From Mesobacillus maritimus (GTDB lineage Bacteria; Bacillota; Bacilli; Bacillales; Cytobacillaceae): DNA of 64,000 bases. The stretch is from positions 186,001 through 250,000 of the forward strand of contig NZ_JAMBNR010000001.1 in the NCBI RefSeq assembly GCF_023715205.1, given 5' to 3'. The position numbers and the translations under genes are program-made. Below are positions 8,596 through 17,879 of the stretch, in pieces. How positions within the stretch are numbered: the first letter of the stretch is position 1; each line of letters starts with the position of its first letter. Below the pieces are notes generated by a model. The model did not search any database. It worked only from the letters and a program-made list of their open reading frames with translations, and was not told the DNA's origin.

Positions 8596-8622
8596 TTATA
8601 GCATATCTTTTAATTTGAGCAA
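8595..8622 (-). promoter_or_regulatory. Promoter of the second MBL gene
   Basis: On the - strand, TTGCTC (8617-8622) and TATAAT (8595-8600) are 16 bases apart. The -35 box overlaps a separate palindrome, TGAGCaaccGCTCA (8616-8629), which could bind a second TetR-type regulator. Confidence 0.6.
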
Positions 8623-8643
8623 CCGCTCATTTTCCAAAAAAAT

Positions 8644-8692
8644 GAAAAATGCTTCAATGGTGGCCTTTTTGAATATCCCCATCAAAGCATTT
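8644..8692 (-). terminator. Terminator of the racemase operon
   Basis: On the - strand AAATGCTTTGATGG pairs with CCATTGAAGCATTT, with two G-U pairs, followed by TT and a T-rich tract. It lies just past the stop codon of the NSAR-like gene. Confidence 0.65.
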
Positions 8693-8709
8693 GGTAAACT
8701 ATTTACTTT

Positions 8710-9864
8710 TTAAATTTGTATTTGGGAATCACAGGATTTAGAAGTTGAATTTTCAAAATCAACGGTTTTTTTACGAAAGGATATCTCCTCAATCATATCT
8801 AAATTGGGTTCGTAACCGATTCCAGGTGTCGCTGGAAGATAAATATATCCATCTTTCATTTCAACCTCTGGTGAAATAATATCTTTCTTCCAATAATGTG
8901 CGGACGGAGCCGTGTCTCCTGGGAGTGTAAAATTGGCAAGCGATGTAATCGCAAGATTATGAGCTCGACCAATTCCTGCCTCAAGCATACCTCCACACCA
9001 GAGTGGAACCCCCTTCTCTAAGCAAACATCATGAATTTTCTTTGATTCAGTTAACCCGCCTACACGACCAATTTTAAGGTTGATGATGCGACAGCTTCCT
9101 AATTCAATCGCTTTTCTAGCATCTTCTGCACTGTGAATACTTTCATCAAGACAAAGTGGTGTCTCCAACTTCGCTTGCAACTTTGCGTGATCAATAATAT
9201 CATCGTGAGCCAGTGGCTGTTCAATCATCATCAAATTAAACTCATCTAACGCTCGTAAATGGTCAATGTCATTAAGTGTATAAGCACAATTTGCATCTGC
9301 CATTAAGTTAATCTGTGGAAAATGCTTTCGAATGGATTTTAGAATTTTAATATCCCATTCAGGTTTGATTTTTACTTTAATACGCCTATATCCTTCTTGC
9401 AAATAATTTTCAATTTGTTGTAGTAGCTTTAACTCAGTGGTTTGAATCCCAACACTTACTCCAACCTCAATTTTCTCCTTCGTTCCGCCTAATACTTTTG
9501 CTAATGACTCGTTCTTTTCCTTGGCGTAAAGGTCCCAAATCGCTCCTTCAATCGCAGCCTTGGCGTTGAAGTTACCGCGTACGAATGAAAATCTCTCCGT
9601 AATATCATCTGGATGGTTGATTGGTGCTTTCATTAATAGAGGAATCAGAAAATCATTCATAATATGCCAGTTCGTTTGGACGGTTTCTTCATTATACATC
9701 GGCTGGACAATCGAAACCGATTCTCCCCAACCAGATTTCCCGCTTTTACCGGTAGCTTCAACTACTATTATTTCTTTATCATATTCTGTCCCAACACTTG
9801 TGGTAAACGGGTACAATAAATCCATTTTGATATGCCTCAATGTGATCCTAGTAATTTCCATCAT
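8710..9864 (-). CDS. Enolase-superfamily racemase (N-succinylamino acid racemase / MenC-like)
   Basis: Member of the muconate-lactonizing subgroup of the enolase superfamily. The catalytic set is complete: the lysine motif RIKVKIKP at 161-168, metal ligands D190 (MADAN), E215 (EQPLAHDD) and D240 (LDES), and K264 in NLKIGRVGG on the opposite face. Two-lysine enzymes of this kind are o-succinylbenzoate synthases or N-succinyl/N-acylamino acid racemases. Context decides: the start overlaps the stop of a GNAT gene by one base and an M20 hydrolase lies upstream, exactly the set described for the D- to L-amino acid pathway of Geobacillus. No men genes are near. Function as racemase is therefore favoured. 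Confidence 0.85.
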   Translation of the reverse strand: MMEITRITLRHIKMDLLYPFTTSVGTEYDKEIIVVEATGKSGKSGWGESVSIVQPMYNEETVQTNWHIMNDFLIPLLMKAPINHPDDITERFSFVRGNFNAKAAIEGAIWDLYAKEKNESLAKVLGGTKEKIEVGVSVGIQTTELKLLQQIENYLQEGYRRIKVKIKPEWDIKILKSIRKHFPQINLMADANCAYTLNDIDHLRALDEFNLMMIEQPLAHDDIIDHAKLQAKLETPLCLDESIHSAEDARKAIELGSCRIINLKIGRVGGLTESKKIHDVCLEKGVPLWCGGMLEAGIGRAHNLAITSLANFTLPGDTAPSAHYWKKDIISPEVEMKDGYIYLPATPGIGYEPNLDMIEEISFRKKTVDFENSTSKSCDSQIQI

Positions 9865-10679
9865 TACACCCTCTTTTCTAGTACATACAAATACTGGTTT
9901 GTAGTTCGATCATCTTTTACCAAATCATTAACAACCCAACCATTTGCTAAGTATTTAGTAAAAACTTCGCGTGTACAATTTCGCCAAGAGATAGCTAGCG
10001 AAAGGTCTCGTTGCTTAATTTCTTGAAAATTACCAGGTACAGGAACAAAGAGATAGTGATCTTCTAAAGTCAAATCCCACTTTTCAGGTACCAGTAGGCG
10101 GTCAATTTGTGCCGTCTTGATGACTTTTTTCTGCTCACCTGTATATTGCTTTCTTTCAGCTGTTTTTTTCTCTACGTCCACTGGCCATTCCACTAAAAAA
10201 CGATCCGTGGCAATACCAGAATTCAAACCATCATCCATTTCACCGTAGGCATCTTCCATATATGTCTTACAAATTGCACCTAGTTTATGTAGATTTAAGT
10301 TTCCATTCACTGTTTCAAGCGGATCATATGTCCAAGTAATCAAATCATAGTCTTTTTCATTGGCCAGTGCTTTTTGGGCCCATTTTAACCTCTCGCCAAT
10401 CCCATATTTGCGGTACTCAGGGTGAATCCCTAATGAATGGGAACAAAGGTAAACCTTGTTCCCATCGAATCCAGGAAAACTATATTGAAAACCAATTAGT
10501 TGATTTTTTATATACGCACCTAAAATGAATCCCCCATTTTTCACAACCGTGATGGTTTGGTTAACTGCAATCGAATCTTCAAAACTCCATACAATTGTTT
10601 CTAGCTGACGAACTTCTTCCAATTCTTTTATAGTTTGTAAATTTCGGATTTCAATTTCTGCTTGTACTTGTTGCCTCAT
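9864..10679 (-). CDS. GNAT acyltransferase, probable D-amino acid N-succinyltransferase
   Basis: A 271-residue GNAT protein. The acetyl-CoA loop is seen in [24 protein letters not shown], and the N-terminal beta strands ([11 protein letters not shown]) fit the fold; the C-terminal 110 residues are an added domain. The ATG at 10679 is used because GGAGGAGAG precedes it; a longer reading overlaps the M20 gene. Its stop overlaps the racemase start (TAATG), implying translational coupling. In the published Geobacillus pathway a GNAT enzyme succinylates D-amino acids, the racemase inverts them and an M20 enzyme releases the L form. Donor and acceptor are inferred from that parallel. Confidence 0.8.
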   Translation of the reverse strand: MRQQVQAEIEIRNLQTIKELEEVRQLETIVWSFEDSIAVNQTITVVKNGGFILGAYIKNQLIGFQYSFPGFDGNKVYLCSHSLGIHPEYRKYGIGERLKWAQKALANEKDYDLITWTYDPLETVNGNLNLHKLGAICKTYMEDAYGEMDDGLNSGIATDRFLVEWPVDVEKKTAERKQYTGEQKKVIKTAQIDRLLVPEKWDLTLEDHYLFVPVPGNFQEIKQRDLSLAISWRNCTREVFTKYLANGWVVNDLVKDDRTTNQYLYVLEKRV

Positions 10680-10702
10680 TTCTCTCCTCCATTCATTACT
10701 AA

Positions 10703-11845
10703 TTATACCCAACTCTGTTGATCTGCTTCTAGCATCATTTTCGTGAGAATCTTTGTTCCATAGATTAAAGCCTGATGATCAAAACTCATGTCTGGATGAT
10801 GCAACCCGGGAGCAAGTCCGCAGCCAAGCCCAATCATTGTCGCGGCCAAATCTGGATTTTTCATGGTATAGAAATGAAAATCCTCCGCCCCTGGTGAAAC
10901 GCATTCTGATACGACTTTTTCTTTTCCAAGAATAGCTCCAATTGCTTTTTCAGCTATCGTAACGGCCTGGATGTTTTTTACTGCAGCGGGTGAAAATTCA
11001 TCATCCATATGATAATGGATATCTGTTTCGGTTAGTTCAGCAATTTTATCAACAGTATGTTTAGTTTTTTCGATTAATACTGTCATGCCTTCATTTCTTT
11101 CGGAACGTAGGTCAAATGTGAAATGTGCAGTCTCAGGAATAGCATTTGAGGCAACGCCACTTTGAAGTTCAGTAATTTTAATCGAATAACCACCAACATC
11201 TGCCGGTAAACGAATTTGTTTGATGGCCTGAATTAATAACGACGCAGCCTCAATCGGATTGTTACCATCCTCTGGTCTAGCTGCGTGAGCTTGAGCACCT
11301 TTAATCGTACCTTTTAGAGTCGTAGTAGACCCATGAAGAATTACGGGGGCTGCCTTGCCAAACTCAACTTCAAAAGCCGGACGTAGATGAATTCCACCTA
11401 GAAATTTCACGTTATCTAGTGCACCATCTTTCATCATTTGTAATGCACCACCAGCCAATTCTTCAGCTGGCTGAAAAATAAATCGGATTGTATAAGAAAA
11501 CTTAGTATTCATTTTAGACAATGCAATGGCCGTCATCATCACCATCGTGCTATGAGCGTCATGCCCACATGAATGATTCGCACAGATGACTCCATTCTTT
11601 TCTTGTACAAGGGCATCAAGATCAGCCCGAAGTGCAATTACTTCGGGCTTTTCTCCTCGGATTTCAGCAATAAATCCATAATGATCTTTAAATGCTTGGA
11701 CATAAAGACCAGCATCAATTAAAATTTCTTGCAAGTAACGAGAGGTTTTTTCTTCCTTCCAACTCGGCTCTGCAAGTTTATGGAGTTCTTTATAGGTGTT
11801 TAAAATGAATGTTTGATAATCATCTATAAACTGCATCGGATTCAT
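10703..11845 (-). CDS. M20 family amidohydrolase, probable N-succinyl-L-amino acid desuccinylase
   Basis: A 380-residue M20D-type metal-dependent amidohydrolase. Visible are ALRADLDAL near 72, the metal-binding HSCGHDAH at 91-98, QPAEELAGGA near 138, the dimerisation lid domain (about 180-290) and GAEDFHFYTMKNP plus the final-ligand GLHHPDMSFD near the C-terminus. Cytoplasmic, with no signal peptide. The ATG at 11845 follows GGGGAAAG. It lies 28 bases after the YjiH-type gene and immediately before the GNAT and racemase genes, so it probably performs the last step, hydrolysis of N-acyl-L-amino acid. An IAA-amino-acid hydrolase-like annotation is the generic alternative. Confidence 0.85.
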   Translation of the reverse strand: MNPMQFIDDYQTFILNTYKELHKLAEPSWKEEKTSRYLQEILIDAGLYVQAFKDHYGFIAEIRGEKPEVIALRADLDALVQEKNGVICANHSCGHDAHSTMVMMTAIALSKMNTKFSYTIRFIFQPAEELAGGALQMMKDGALDNVKFLGGIHLRPAFEVEFGKAAPVILHGSTTTLKGTIKGAQAHAARPEDGNNPIEAASLLIQAIKQIRLPADVGGYSIKITELQSGVASNAIPETAHFTFDLRSERNEGMTVLIEKTKHTVDKIAELTETDIHYHMDDEFSPAAVKNIQAVTIAEKAIGAILGKEKVVSECVSPGAEDFHFYTMKNPDLAATMIGLGCGLAPGLHHPDMSFDHQALIYGTKILTKMMLEADQQSWV

Positions 11846-11873
11846 AGAACTTTCCCCCGTTAGATTCTAAAAT

Positions 11874-13259
11874 TTAGAACAAGATATGAGCGATAATTAC
11901 CACAATCGGTAAAGTAATTAGCGTACGGAAAATAAAGATTAGTACTAAATCTTTAAAGCTTACAGGAACTTTTGAGCCTAATAACAAGCCACCCATTTCT
12001 GAAAGATAAACAAGTTGTGTTACTGAAACACAAGCAATCACAAATCGAGTTAGTTCACTCTCAATACCACTACCAAGAATGGCAGGCATCAGCATATCCG
12101 CAAATCCAATGACCATCGTTGGTGCAGCTTCAGCAGCTTCTGGAATTTGCATGAGTGTAAGAATCGGTTCAAAAGGTTTTCCGAGTATCGTAAAAAATGG
12201 AGTGAACTCGGCAATAACAAGCGCTACCGTTCCGATTGCCATTACAATTGGAAGAACGCCGACCCACATATCTGATACGTTCTGGAAACCTTCTTTAAAC
12301 GTAGATGAAAAGGATTCATTATTCTTTGCTTTTGTGACTGCTTTATTTAAACCCCATTGAACTTGAGAAACGCCTGCTGGAATGTTTTCTTCTTCTTTTA
12401 ATTCAGCTTTTTCATAACCCGTATCCGTTTTTTTCGATAAAGGTCGAATTCTTGGCATAATAACCGCTGCCACCAACCCAGCTAAAATAATTGTTCCATA
12501 ATAAGGAATAAAGTGAGCTTCTAGGTCTAAATACTGTAGGATAACAATCGAAAAGGTAATTGAGACTACTGAAAAAGTTGTTGCAATGACAGCTGCTTCA
12601 CGTTTTGTATAATATCCTTCTTCATATTGTTTGGACGTTAATAGGACACCAATCGTGCCATCGCCGACCCAAGAGGCTAAGCAGTCTAAAGATGAACGTC
12701 CAGGTAGTGTAAATACAGGACGCATTATTTTCATAAACAAAGCACCAACAAACTCTAGAAGGCCAAAGTTTAATAATAATGGTAAAAGCATACCTGCTAA
12801 GAAGAATGTAGTAAAAAGAATAGGAATTAAATCATAAAGAAGCAAGCCACCTGTATTTTCAGAATATACCATTTCAGTACCGAATTGATAGATGGTCATC
12901 GCTGCAAAAATTGTACCGAGTAAACGAGCCATTACCCAAAATTTGCTTACATTAAAGAGTGTATTTAACATTTTATTCTCTAGGACTAATTTTGGTTTCA
13001 ACAACGTTGCCACTAGGGATCCTACTACAGAAATAACCATAATAATTAACACCATCGTTGGGATCCAATCCCCGATTAGTCCATATATTTGATTTGATAA
13101 AAACGCGATTGGAACTGTAATACCATCACCCATATTAATGGGAACAATAAACAATAAGATCCCGATTAGAGATGGAATTAGAAATTTTAAATAGTCTATT
13201 AATGTGAATGATTGATCAATTTTCGTTGTTTTTATTTTTGCTTCTGTTATACCGCTCAT
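11874..13259 (-). CDS. YjiH family membrane protein with nucleoside-recognition GATE domains
   Basis: A 461-residue polytopic protein with about ten hydrophobic segments. The GATE-type repeats are seen around GPLL-like FGLLEFVGALFMKIMRPVF (about 165-185), WVGDGTIGVLLTSKQYEEGYYTKREAAVIATTFS (about 197-230) and VIGFADMLMPAILGSG near 400. The family is a presumed transporter or gate in the inner membrane, often next to amino acid or peptide catabolic genes. Here it leads the M20-GNAT-racemase set, so import or export of (D-)amino acids or acylated amino acids is a reasonable inference. GAGGTG precedes the ATG. Confidence 0.85.
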   Translation of the reverse strand: MSGITEAKIKTTKIDQSFTLIDYLKFLIPSLIGILLFIVPINMGDGITVPIAFLSNQIYGLIGDWIPTMVLIIMVISVVGSLVATLLKPKLVLENKMLNTLFNVSKFWVMARLLGTIFAAMTIYQFGTEMVYSENTGGLLLYDLIPILFTTFFLAGMLLPLLLNFGLLEFVGALFMKIMRPVFTLPGRSSLDCLASWVGDGTIGVLLTSKQYEEGYYTKREAAVIATTFSVVSITFSIVILQYLDLEAHFIPYYGTIILAGLVAAVIMPRIRPLSKKTDTGYEKAELKEEENIPAGVSQVQWGLNKAVTKAKNNESFSSTFKEGFQNVSDMWVGVLPIVMAIGTVALVIAEFTPFFTILGKPFEPILTLMQIPEAAEAAPTMVIGFADMLMPAILGSGIESELTRFVIACVSVTQLVYLSEMGGLLLGSKVPVSFKDLVLIFIFRTLITLPIVVIIAHILF

Positions 13260-13291
13260 GCTTACACCTCAGTAGTTATATATTTTTAAAT

Positions 13292-13311
13292 CTAGGTTTA
13301 TTAAATCCTAG
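13292..13311. promoter_or_regulatory. Palindrome in the regulator-transporter gap
   Basis: CTAGGtttattaaatCCTAG lies in the 63-base gap between the RpiR gene and the YjiH gene. It is a candidate operator for the RpiR protein encoded next to it. Confidence 0.4.
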
Positions 13312-13322
13312 CTTTCTAGTTA

Positions 13323-14177
13323 CTATTCTATAAATAAGTTTTGATTAGAATAAAGTTGTTCTAACTTCCGTTGTCTGACACTAATATGGACGTGGTCTCT
13401 AGTTTGAATTCCTGCAAGAATCATTTCCAATAAACTGATGACCGAAGCAATGGAGTTATGTCCATTCTCTACTTTTTCCTCTGTGGTTAACGTAATATCT
13501 GCCAATGGTCCTACAGGGGAGAGTTGTCTATTAGTAATGGCAATCGTTTTTACTTTTTGCCTTTTGACCATGTTCATTAATGTTAAGGTTTCGGTTCGGA
13601 AACGTGGATAAGAAAAAATTACTACAATTGAGTCTTCGGATAAATCTTGCACATCTTCAGGGATGAATCCATTCGGATTTGAAATGTATACATTCGCTCT
13701 AAATTGTCTTAATGCGTAATACAGCCAATACCCCGCCGCATAAGAACTTCCGAAGCTTGCGATATACACAACGTCTGCATTTGTAATTTTGTCAACGGCT
13801 TCCCAAAAATCGTTTTGATTTAGTTGGCTTAATAATTGATTCAGTACGTTTTTTTCACGTGCTATCACAGATTCAAAGATTGAGGATTGTTCTACTACAT
13901 CATTTGAAGCAGTATCATCAAACATAGAGGCATGCTTATCTGCCAACCAATCAATGCGGATCTTTTCCTGTAAACCTGAAAATCCTGAAAACCCAAGTGC
14001 ATATGCAAGCCGAATGACTGTTGTTTCACTTACACCAGCTTTTTTTCCAATTTGATAAGCTGTATGTAGTGCCCCTTCATCCAAATGGGCTTTAATATAC
14101 TCAGCTACTTTTTTCTGCCCTGGAGACAAAGAAGGATAGCTTTCTTTAATGATTTCATTCAATTGCTTATTTTCCAT
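13323..14177 (-). CDS. MurR/RpiR family transcriptional regulator
   Basis: A 284-residue regulator with an N-terminal helix-turn-helix (about 1-80: LSPGQKKVAEYIKAHL, then AGVSETTVIRLAYALGFSGFSGLQ) and a C-terminal SIS domain (about 125-260: VYIASFGSSYAAGYWL, VVIFSYPRFRTETL, IAITNRQLSPVGPLADI). The start at 14177 follows GAAAGGGGTGG; the upstream extension has no ribosome site. SIS domains usually sense phosphosugars or cell wall-derived sugars. It precedes the YjiH-M20-GNAT-racemase operon in the same direction and probably controls it, linking the pathway to a sugar phosphate or peptidoglycan breakdown signal (inference). Confidence 0.88.
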   Translation of the reverse strand: MENKQLNEIIKESYPSLSPGQKKVAEYIKAHLDEGALHTAYQIGKKAGVSETTVIRLAYALGFSGFSGLQEKIRIDWLADKHASMFDDTASNDVVEQSSIFESVIAREKNVLNQLLSQLNQNDFWEAVDKITNADVVYIASFGSSYAAGYWLYYALRQFRANVYISNPNGFIPEDVQDLSEDSIVVIFSYPRFRTETLTLMNMVKRQKVKTIAITNRQLSPVGPLADITLTTEEKVENGHNSIASVISLLEMILAGIQTRDHVHISVRQRKLEQLYSNQNLFIE

Positions 14178-14325
14178 CCTTCCACCCCTTTCCGAATTAT
14201 GATGAAGGAAAAACTTCTTTTTTATAATATAAAGCATTAAATCCTGCTTTGGCAAGAAAAAAATGAATAAAAAAACATATTATTTGATATTTATACAAAC
14301 ATAGATCCACTAAATTACCAATTAT

Positions 14326-14345
14326 CTGGATGGTGCCTGGCACCT
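14326..14345. repeat. Short palindromic repeat, copy 1
   Basis: CTGGATGGTGCCTGGCACCT, with the 13-base palindromic core GGTGCCTGGCACC at 14332-14344. It lies between the divergent RpiR and GH18 genes. Same family as the copies at 43.3, 43.8, 51.6, 63.55 and 63.9 kb. Confidence 0.75.
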
Positions 14346-14422
14346 GACATTTGTTACCACCACACTCTGGGGGTTTTTCTGATAGAATTTTAATGCATAT
14401 ATGAAAGGAGGGGTTCAGTTTG

Positions 14423-15586
14423 ATGAAACGCAAGTTCTCTATGATTCTCATAATGATTTTACTTTTTACAGGAGGCTTTCTTTCAGGTATGTGGACTAGC
14501 AACAACAAGCCTAGCAATTCAGCCACAATGATTAGTAATGTCTTGCCCGTCCCAATTTCAGAAAAAAACCCTGTGGGGAAGGTACTTCCTGAACTTCCAC
14601 TCTCTCCCTCAAAGGTTCTCACTGGATATGTTCAAGACTTCCGCGATCCTGACCAATTAGATATGACCCATTTAACACATGTTATTTTCTCTTTTGCTCA
14701 CCCGACAAAGGATGGAGAATTATTGTTAAATGGTGATCCTGCGTTAAATAACTTAAGACATACAGTGAAAAAAGCGCATGGACAAAATAAAAAAGCGATT
14801 CTAGCTGTCGGCGGTTGGTACCATATTGAAGGAAATGAATCATATGATCATTTTAAATCTGCTATTGAAAACGATACTTCACGTACCAAATTAGTCAAAG
14901 AGCTTATGAGAATCGTAGAAAAAGAAGATTTAGACGGAATTGATATTGACTTTGAACATCCACGTTCTAATCAAGATGCGAGATATTTAACTCTTTTTAT
15001 TCAAGAATTAAGCCAGCATCTTAAACCGAAACAAAAAGAACTTTCAGTAGCTGTTAATGCAAAAATTCATAGCGTAGCTGGGACCGAACTCACTTCGGTA
15101 GTATATGAACCTGCGATGTTTGAATATGTTGACCGAGTTCATATAATGGCCTATGATGGTCAATGGGACGGTGGTTATAATGCTGCTAACCTGTCCTCTT
15201 ACACTTTTACTGAAAACATTGTCCAATATTGGACGAACCTCTTTAACACACACCAAATTCCAAAAGAAAAGCTTGTTTTAGGAGTACCATTTTATGCCCA
15301 ACCCGTAGACCCTGACATTAAGCAAGTTTCCTATGCGGCTATTGTCAATCATGATTCTAGTAGCATTGTCAATGATACTGTAGAAATGAATGGAACTACT
15401 TATCATTTCAATGGACTAAAAACGATGGAGCGTAAAACAACACTCGCTCTCCAACATGGATTTGGTGGGATGATGATATGGGAAGTAGGACACGATACCT
15501 CTGGGACACACAGCTTGACAGCTGCCATTTCAGACAAGTTATCTAGTGAAGTGAACGCTAATGGAAAACTCTACACAAATAATTAA
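14423..15586 (+). CDS. Secreted or membrane-anchored GH18 glycosyl hydrolase
   Basis: A glycoside hydrolase family 18 protein of 387 residues. It opens with a basic start and one hydrophobic segment (about 4-25), an uncleaved anchor or signal peptide. The GH18 barrel begins near residue 50 (VLTGYVQDF), with AILAVGGW near 132 and the catalytic DGIDIDFEHP near 174 (DxxDxDxE, Glu as acid). The barrel continues with HIMAYDGQWD and KLVLGVPFYAQPV. Substrates may be chitin or N-acetylglucosamine in cell wall. A TTG three bases upstream could also start it; GGAGGGG precedes both. It is divergent from the RpiR gene. Confidence 0.87.
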   Translation: MKRKFSMILIMILLFTGGFLSGMWTSNNKPSNSATMISNVLPVPISEKNPVGKVLPELPLSPSKVLTGYVQDFRDPDQLDMTHLTHVIFSFAHPTKDGELLLNGDPALNNLRHTVKKAHGQNKKAILAVGGWYHIEGNESYDHFKSAIENDTSRTKLVKELMRIVEKEDLDGIDIDFEHPRSNQDARYLTLFIQELSQHLKPKQKELSVAVNAKIHSVAGTELTSVVYEPAMFEYVDRVHIMAYDGQWDGGYNAANLSSYTFTENIVQYWTNLFNTHQIPKEKLVLGVPFYAQPVDPDIKQVSYAAIVNHDSSSIVNDTVEMNGTTYHFNGLKTMERKTTLALQHGFGGMMIWEVGHDTSGTHSLTAAISDKLSSEVNANGKLYTNN

Positions 15587-15590
15587 AAAC

Positions 15591-15636
15591 AAAAAACACG
15601 ATTCTCTTTAACTAAGAAAATCGTGTTTTTGTTTTA
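15591..15636. terminator. Bidirectional terminator
   Basis: AAAAAACACGATT pairs with AATCGTGTTTTT around a 15-base loop. A/T-rich ends serve both the GH18 gene and the convergent small gene. Confidence 0.88.
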
Positions 15637-15641
15637 TAAAA

Positions 15642-15947
15642 CTATTTATCCACTTCAACCTTCACTAACCCATCTTTTCTTAATTCCTTCTCAAAATAAA
15701 CAAGAATTCGGTCATTTTCTTCTATAGGCTCTTCGATGTTGACATTTTCTTTTTTTATGTAGATACTCTGCCCATCATCGGCTTTGCCATAATACCCGGT
15801 ACGGTCAATTTTCGTAATTGTATAGGAATGTGTGATATACTCCTTATCAACTTGGTTCGAAACCGTTTTTGCTTGATTTAAAGAAATATTGATATAAATT
15901 AAGACTCCTAACAGTATGGTCAATAATGATAGAATAAACACCTTCAT
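15642..15947 (-). CDS. Small membrane-anchored protein, unknown
   Basis: Not recognised. A 101-residue protein with one N-terminal hydrophobic segment (about 3-21) and a compact beta-rich remainder (SYTITKIDRTGYYGKADDGQSIYIKKENV ... ILVYFEKELRKDGLVKVEVDK broken across strands) that could be a small OB-like or YxeA-like extracellular domain. The ATG at 15947 stands nine bases after GGGGGA. It is a single gene converging on the GH18 gene and has no obvious partner. Confidence 0.65.
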   Translation of the reverse strand: MKVFILSLLTILLGVLIYINISLNQAKTVSNQVDKEYITHSYTITKIDRTGYYGKADDGQSIYIKKENVNIEEPIEENDRILVYFEKELRKDGLVKVEVDK

Positions 15948-16042
15948 CAACTAGTTCCCCCACATAATTTGCAATTCCTTCATCATTATATGTTTGGGTG
16001 TTTGTTTCATGACACAAAGCTGCTGATTTCCCAACTTTATCC

Positions 16043-16816
16043 TTAACCTTTTCTTGCTACCACCAACATAGATTGCCCTTGAAACGATTCAACAGATTGA
16101 TGATCGTGAACAATAGAAAAGTATTTTTGTTGTTCTAGCGAGGAAGAAAGGAACATTTTGCTCAGTTCCTGCCTCCTGTCTTGAGTGACCCCCATCATGT
16201 CGCACCATTTATTGAACACAAATTTTTTCCTAAATGTATGCAGTTCTTCTATGAAAAACCCAGATGTTTCTAATTTTGTAAGCCATTCCGATTTTTTATA
16301 CGCACGGACATGACTAGGATCGCGTTGCCTTTCAACAAGATTATAGAAATGATCATATCCATCGTTTTCAGGTGTCACATTATCAATCAGAATAAACAGG
16401 CCATTGCTTTTTAGAACACGATAAACATCACGAACAAACTGTTCAACATTCGAAAAATGGTGCGCTGCAATTCTACAAGTTATAGTCCCAATCGATTCGT
16501 CAGGAAAAGGTAAATTTTCCGCATCACCCTGAACAAAAGCAACATTCTTCACTCCATTTGACCTCAAAAAGTCTTTTGCCTTCTCGATCATTTCTGGAGT
16601 TAAATCGAGCGCAACTACCTGTTGAAAATAAGGGGATAATGCGTTTGCCACATGTCCCCCACCAGTTGCAATGTCCAATAATTCACCGGAGGGATTGCAC
16701 GCCCGAATAATCTCCGTCAGTTTTTGAAGATCCTCACCCTTTGCATGAATGTGACTCGTTACATAATTCTCTGCATTTTTACCGAATTGTTGAATAACCT
16801 GTTTTTTACCTTCCAA
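16043..16816 (-). CDS. Class I SAM-dependent methyltransferase
   Basis: A 257-residue methyltransferase with motif I LLDIATGGGHVANAL near residue 45, VVALDLTPEMIEKA near 68, GDAENLPFPDESIGTITCRIAAHHF near 95-120 and the post-motif VLKSNGLFILID near 142. It resembles UbiE/YcgJ-type enzymes acting on small molecules. The start is TTG at 16816 with GAGGTG five to six bases before it. It is followed at a distance by the small membrane protein and preceded by another methyltransferase of a different subgroup. The substrate is unknown. Confidence 0.82.
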   Translation of the reverse strand: MEGKKQVIQQFGKNAENYVTSHIHAKGEDLQKLTEIIRACNPSGELLDIATGGGHVANALSPYFQQVVALDLTPEMIEKAKDFLRSNGVKNVAFVQGDAENLPFPDESIGTITCRIAAHHFSNVEQFVRDVYRVLKSNGLFILIDNVTPENDGYDHFYNLVERQRDPSHVRAYKKSEWLTKLETSGFFIEELHTFRKKFVFNKWCDMMGVTQDRRQELSKMFLSSSLEQQKYFSIVHDHQSVESFQGQSMLVVARKG

Positions 16817-16878
16817 ATTTTCACCTCAATTTTTTGTTGAACTATACTAAAGCTTATGATGAAAACAGTGGCTTAAAC

Positions 16879-17469
16879 CTATTTTTCATTTTTTAACGTC
16901 ATTGAGATAAACAGACTACGATAATACTTTTTAAGATCAACAACTGTTAATCCATAACTCTTTACCAGTTGATATGTATCTCGATCTAAACAACAACCAT
17001 CGCATACCTTTTTCCAAAAGGGTGTTAATGCTTTTTGTAATTTCGCCAATAACGGTTGTTCCATTTTTACATGTTCGAACATAAGAATTTTGCCATTTTG
17101 TTTGCATACCCGCCTCATTTCCAACAATGCTTGATCAACATTGGGAATCGTGCAGTAAACTAGCGTGGCGACCACTGTATCAAAAGAATTGTCAGCAAAA
17201 GGAAGCTTTTCTGCACCTGTTTGCACCACTTTTATCGGGACATTTGCCTGATTCTTACGTTTTAACGAACGGCGAATCATGAATTCGCTCGGCTCAATTG
17301 CTGTCACTTCAACTTCTCGATAATAAGGGAAATTTACTCCAGTCCCTGAACCAATTTCAAGTACTTTTCCATTAGCCTCTTCTAATAACTGTTTGCGAAT
17401 CTTTTTAAATCTTCCTTTTTCCAACGGACGCATAAAAAAATCATACCACTCTGAAAATGTCTTACTCAC
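16879..17469 (-). CDS. Class I SAM-dependent methyltransferase, UbiE/METTL7-like
   Basis: A 196-residue methyltransferase: motif I VLEIGSGTGVNFPYY near residue 36, VTAIEPSEFM near 54, GAEKLPFADNSFDTVVATLVYCTI near 85-108 and MRRVCKQNGKILMFEHV near 120. The C-terminal CDGCCLDRDTY segment is typical of the METTL7/YdaC-like group. The start is GTG at 17469 with GGGGTAGGGAA upstream. The 62-base gap to the downstream methyltransferase suggests possible cotranscription. Substrate unknown; small lipophilic thiols or quinones are methylated by relatives. Confidence 0.8.
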   Translation of the reverse strand: MSKTFSEWYDFFMRPLEKGRFKKIRKQLLEEANGKVLEIGSGTGVNFPYYREVEVTAIEPSEFMIRRSLKRKNQANVPIKVVQTGAEKLPFADNSFDTVVATLVYCTIPNVDQALLEMRRVCKQNGKILMFEHVKMEQPLLAKLQKALTPFWKKVCDGCCLDRDTYQLVKSYGLTVVDLKKYYRSLFISMTLKNEK

Positions 17470-17660
17470 TTCCCTACCCCAACTTCCTTCTTAATTTCTC
17501 TTTGTTGTCGTCTAACCTTCTTATCATTATTATAGCTTGAGAATACGAAATCGACAGCTAAAAAGAATTTCTATTTAGATATAGACAGTCTCATTTGGTC
17601 TTCTAAAAATTTTAGTACAAAGATAATCCCTGCACTAGGCAGAATTTTGTTTTTCTAAAT

Positions 17661-17760
17661 GGCTCTTTTCGTAAAGATTGTTGTTAAAATCCTAAAGCCG
17701 ATTTTAACGCAAAATAAGCAATTTTGTTCGTTCATACTAAGTTTGCTGGCTCTTTTCTTC
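17661..17760 (+). repeat. MITE-like repeat, copy B (left part, interrupted)
   Basis: GGCTCTTTTCGTAAAG, then TTGTTGTTAAAATCCTAAAG and CGATTTTAACG, matches the reverse strand of copy E (46794-46969) over about 100 bases. Similarity stops just after the internal GGCTCTTTTCTT at 17748. The matching outer end, TTTGAGAAAAGAGCC, occurs at 19395-19409, so the IS110 element appears to separate the two parts. Confidence 0.65.
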
Positions 17761-17879
17761 TGATTTAAAGTTACTTTCCAGCGAAAAACACGGCTGATCT
17801 TTTTCATTTTATCTCTAAAAACAACAAAGACATCCATGCAAAAAATATCGCACCATGATGCATGAAAATGGCTGTCCCC

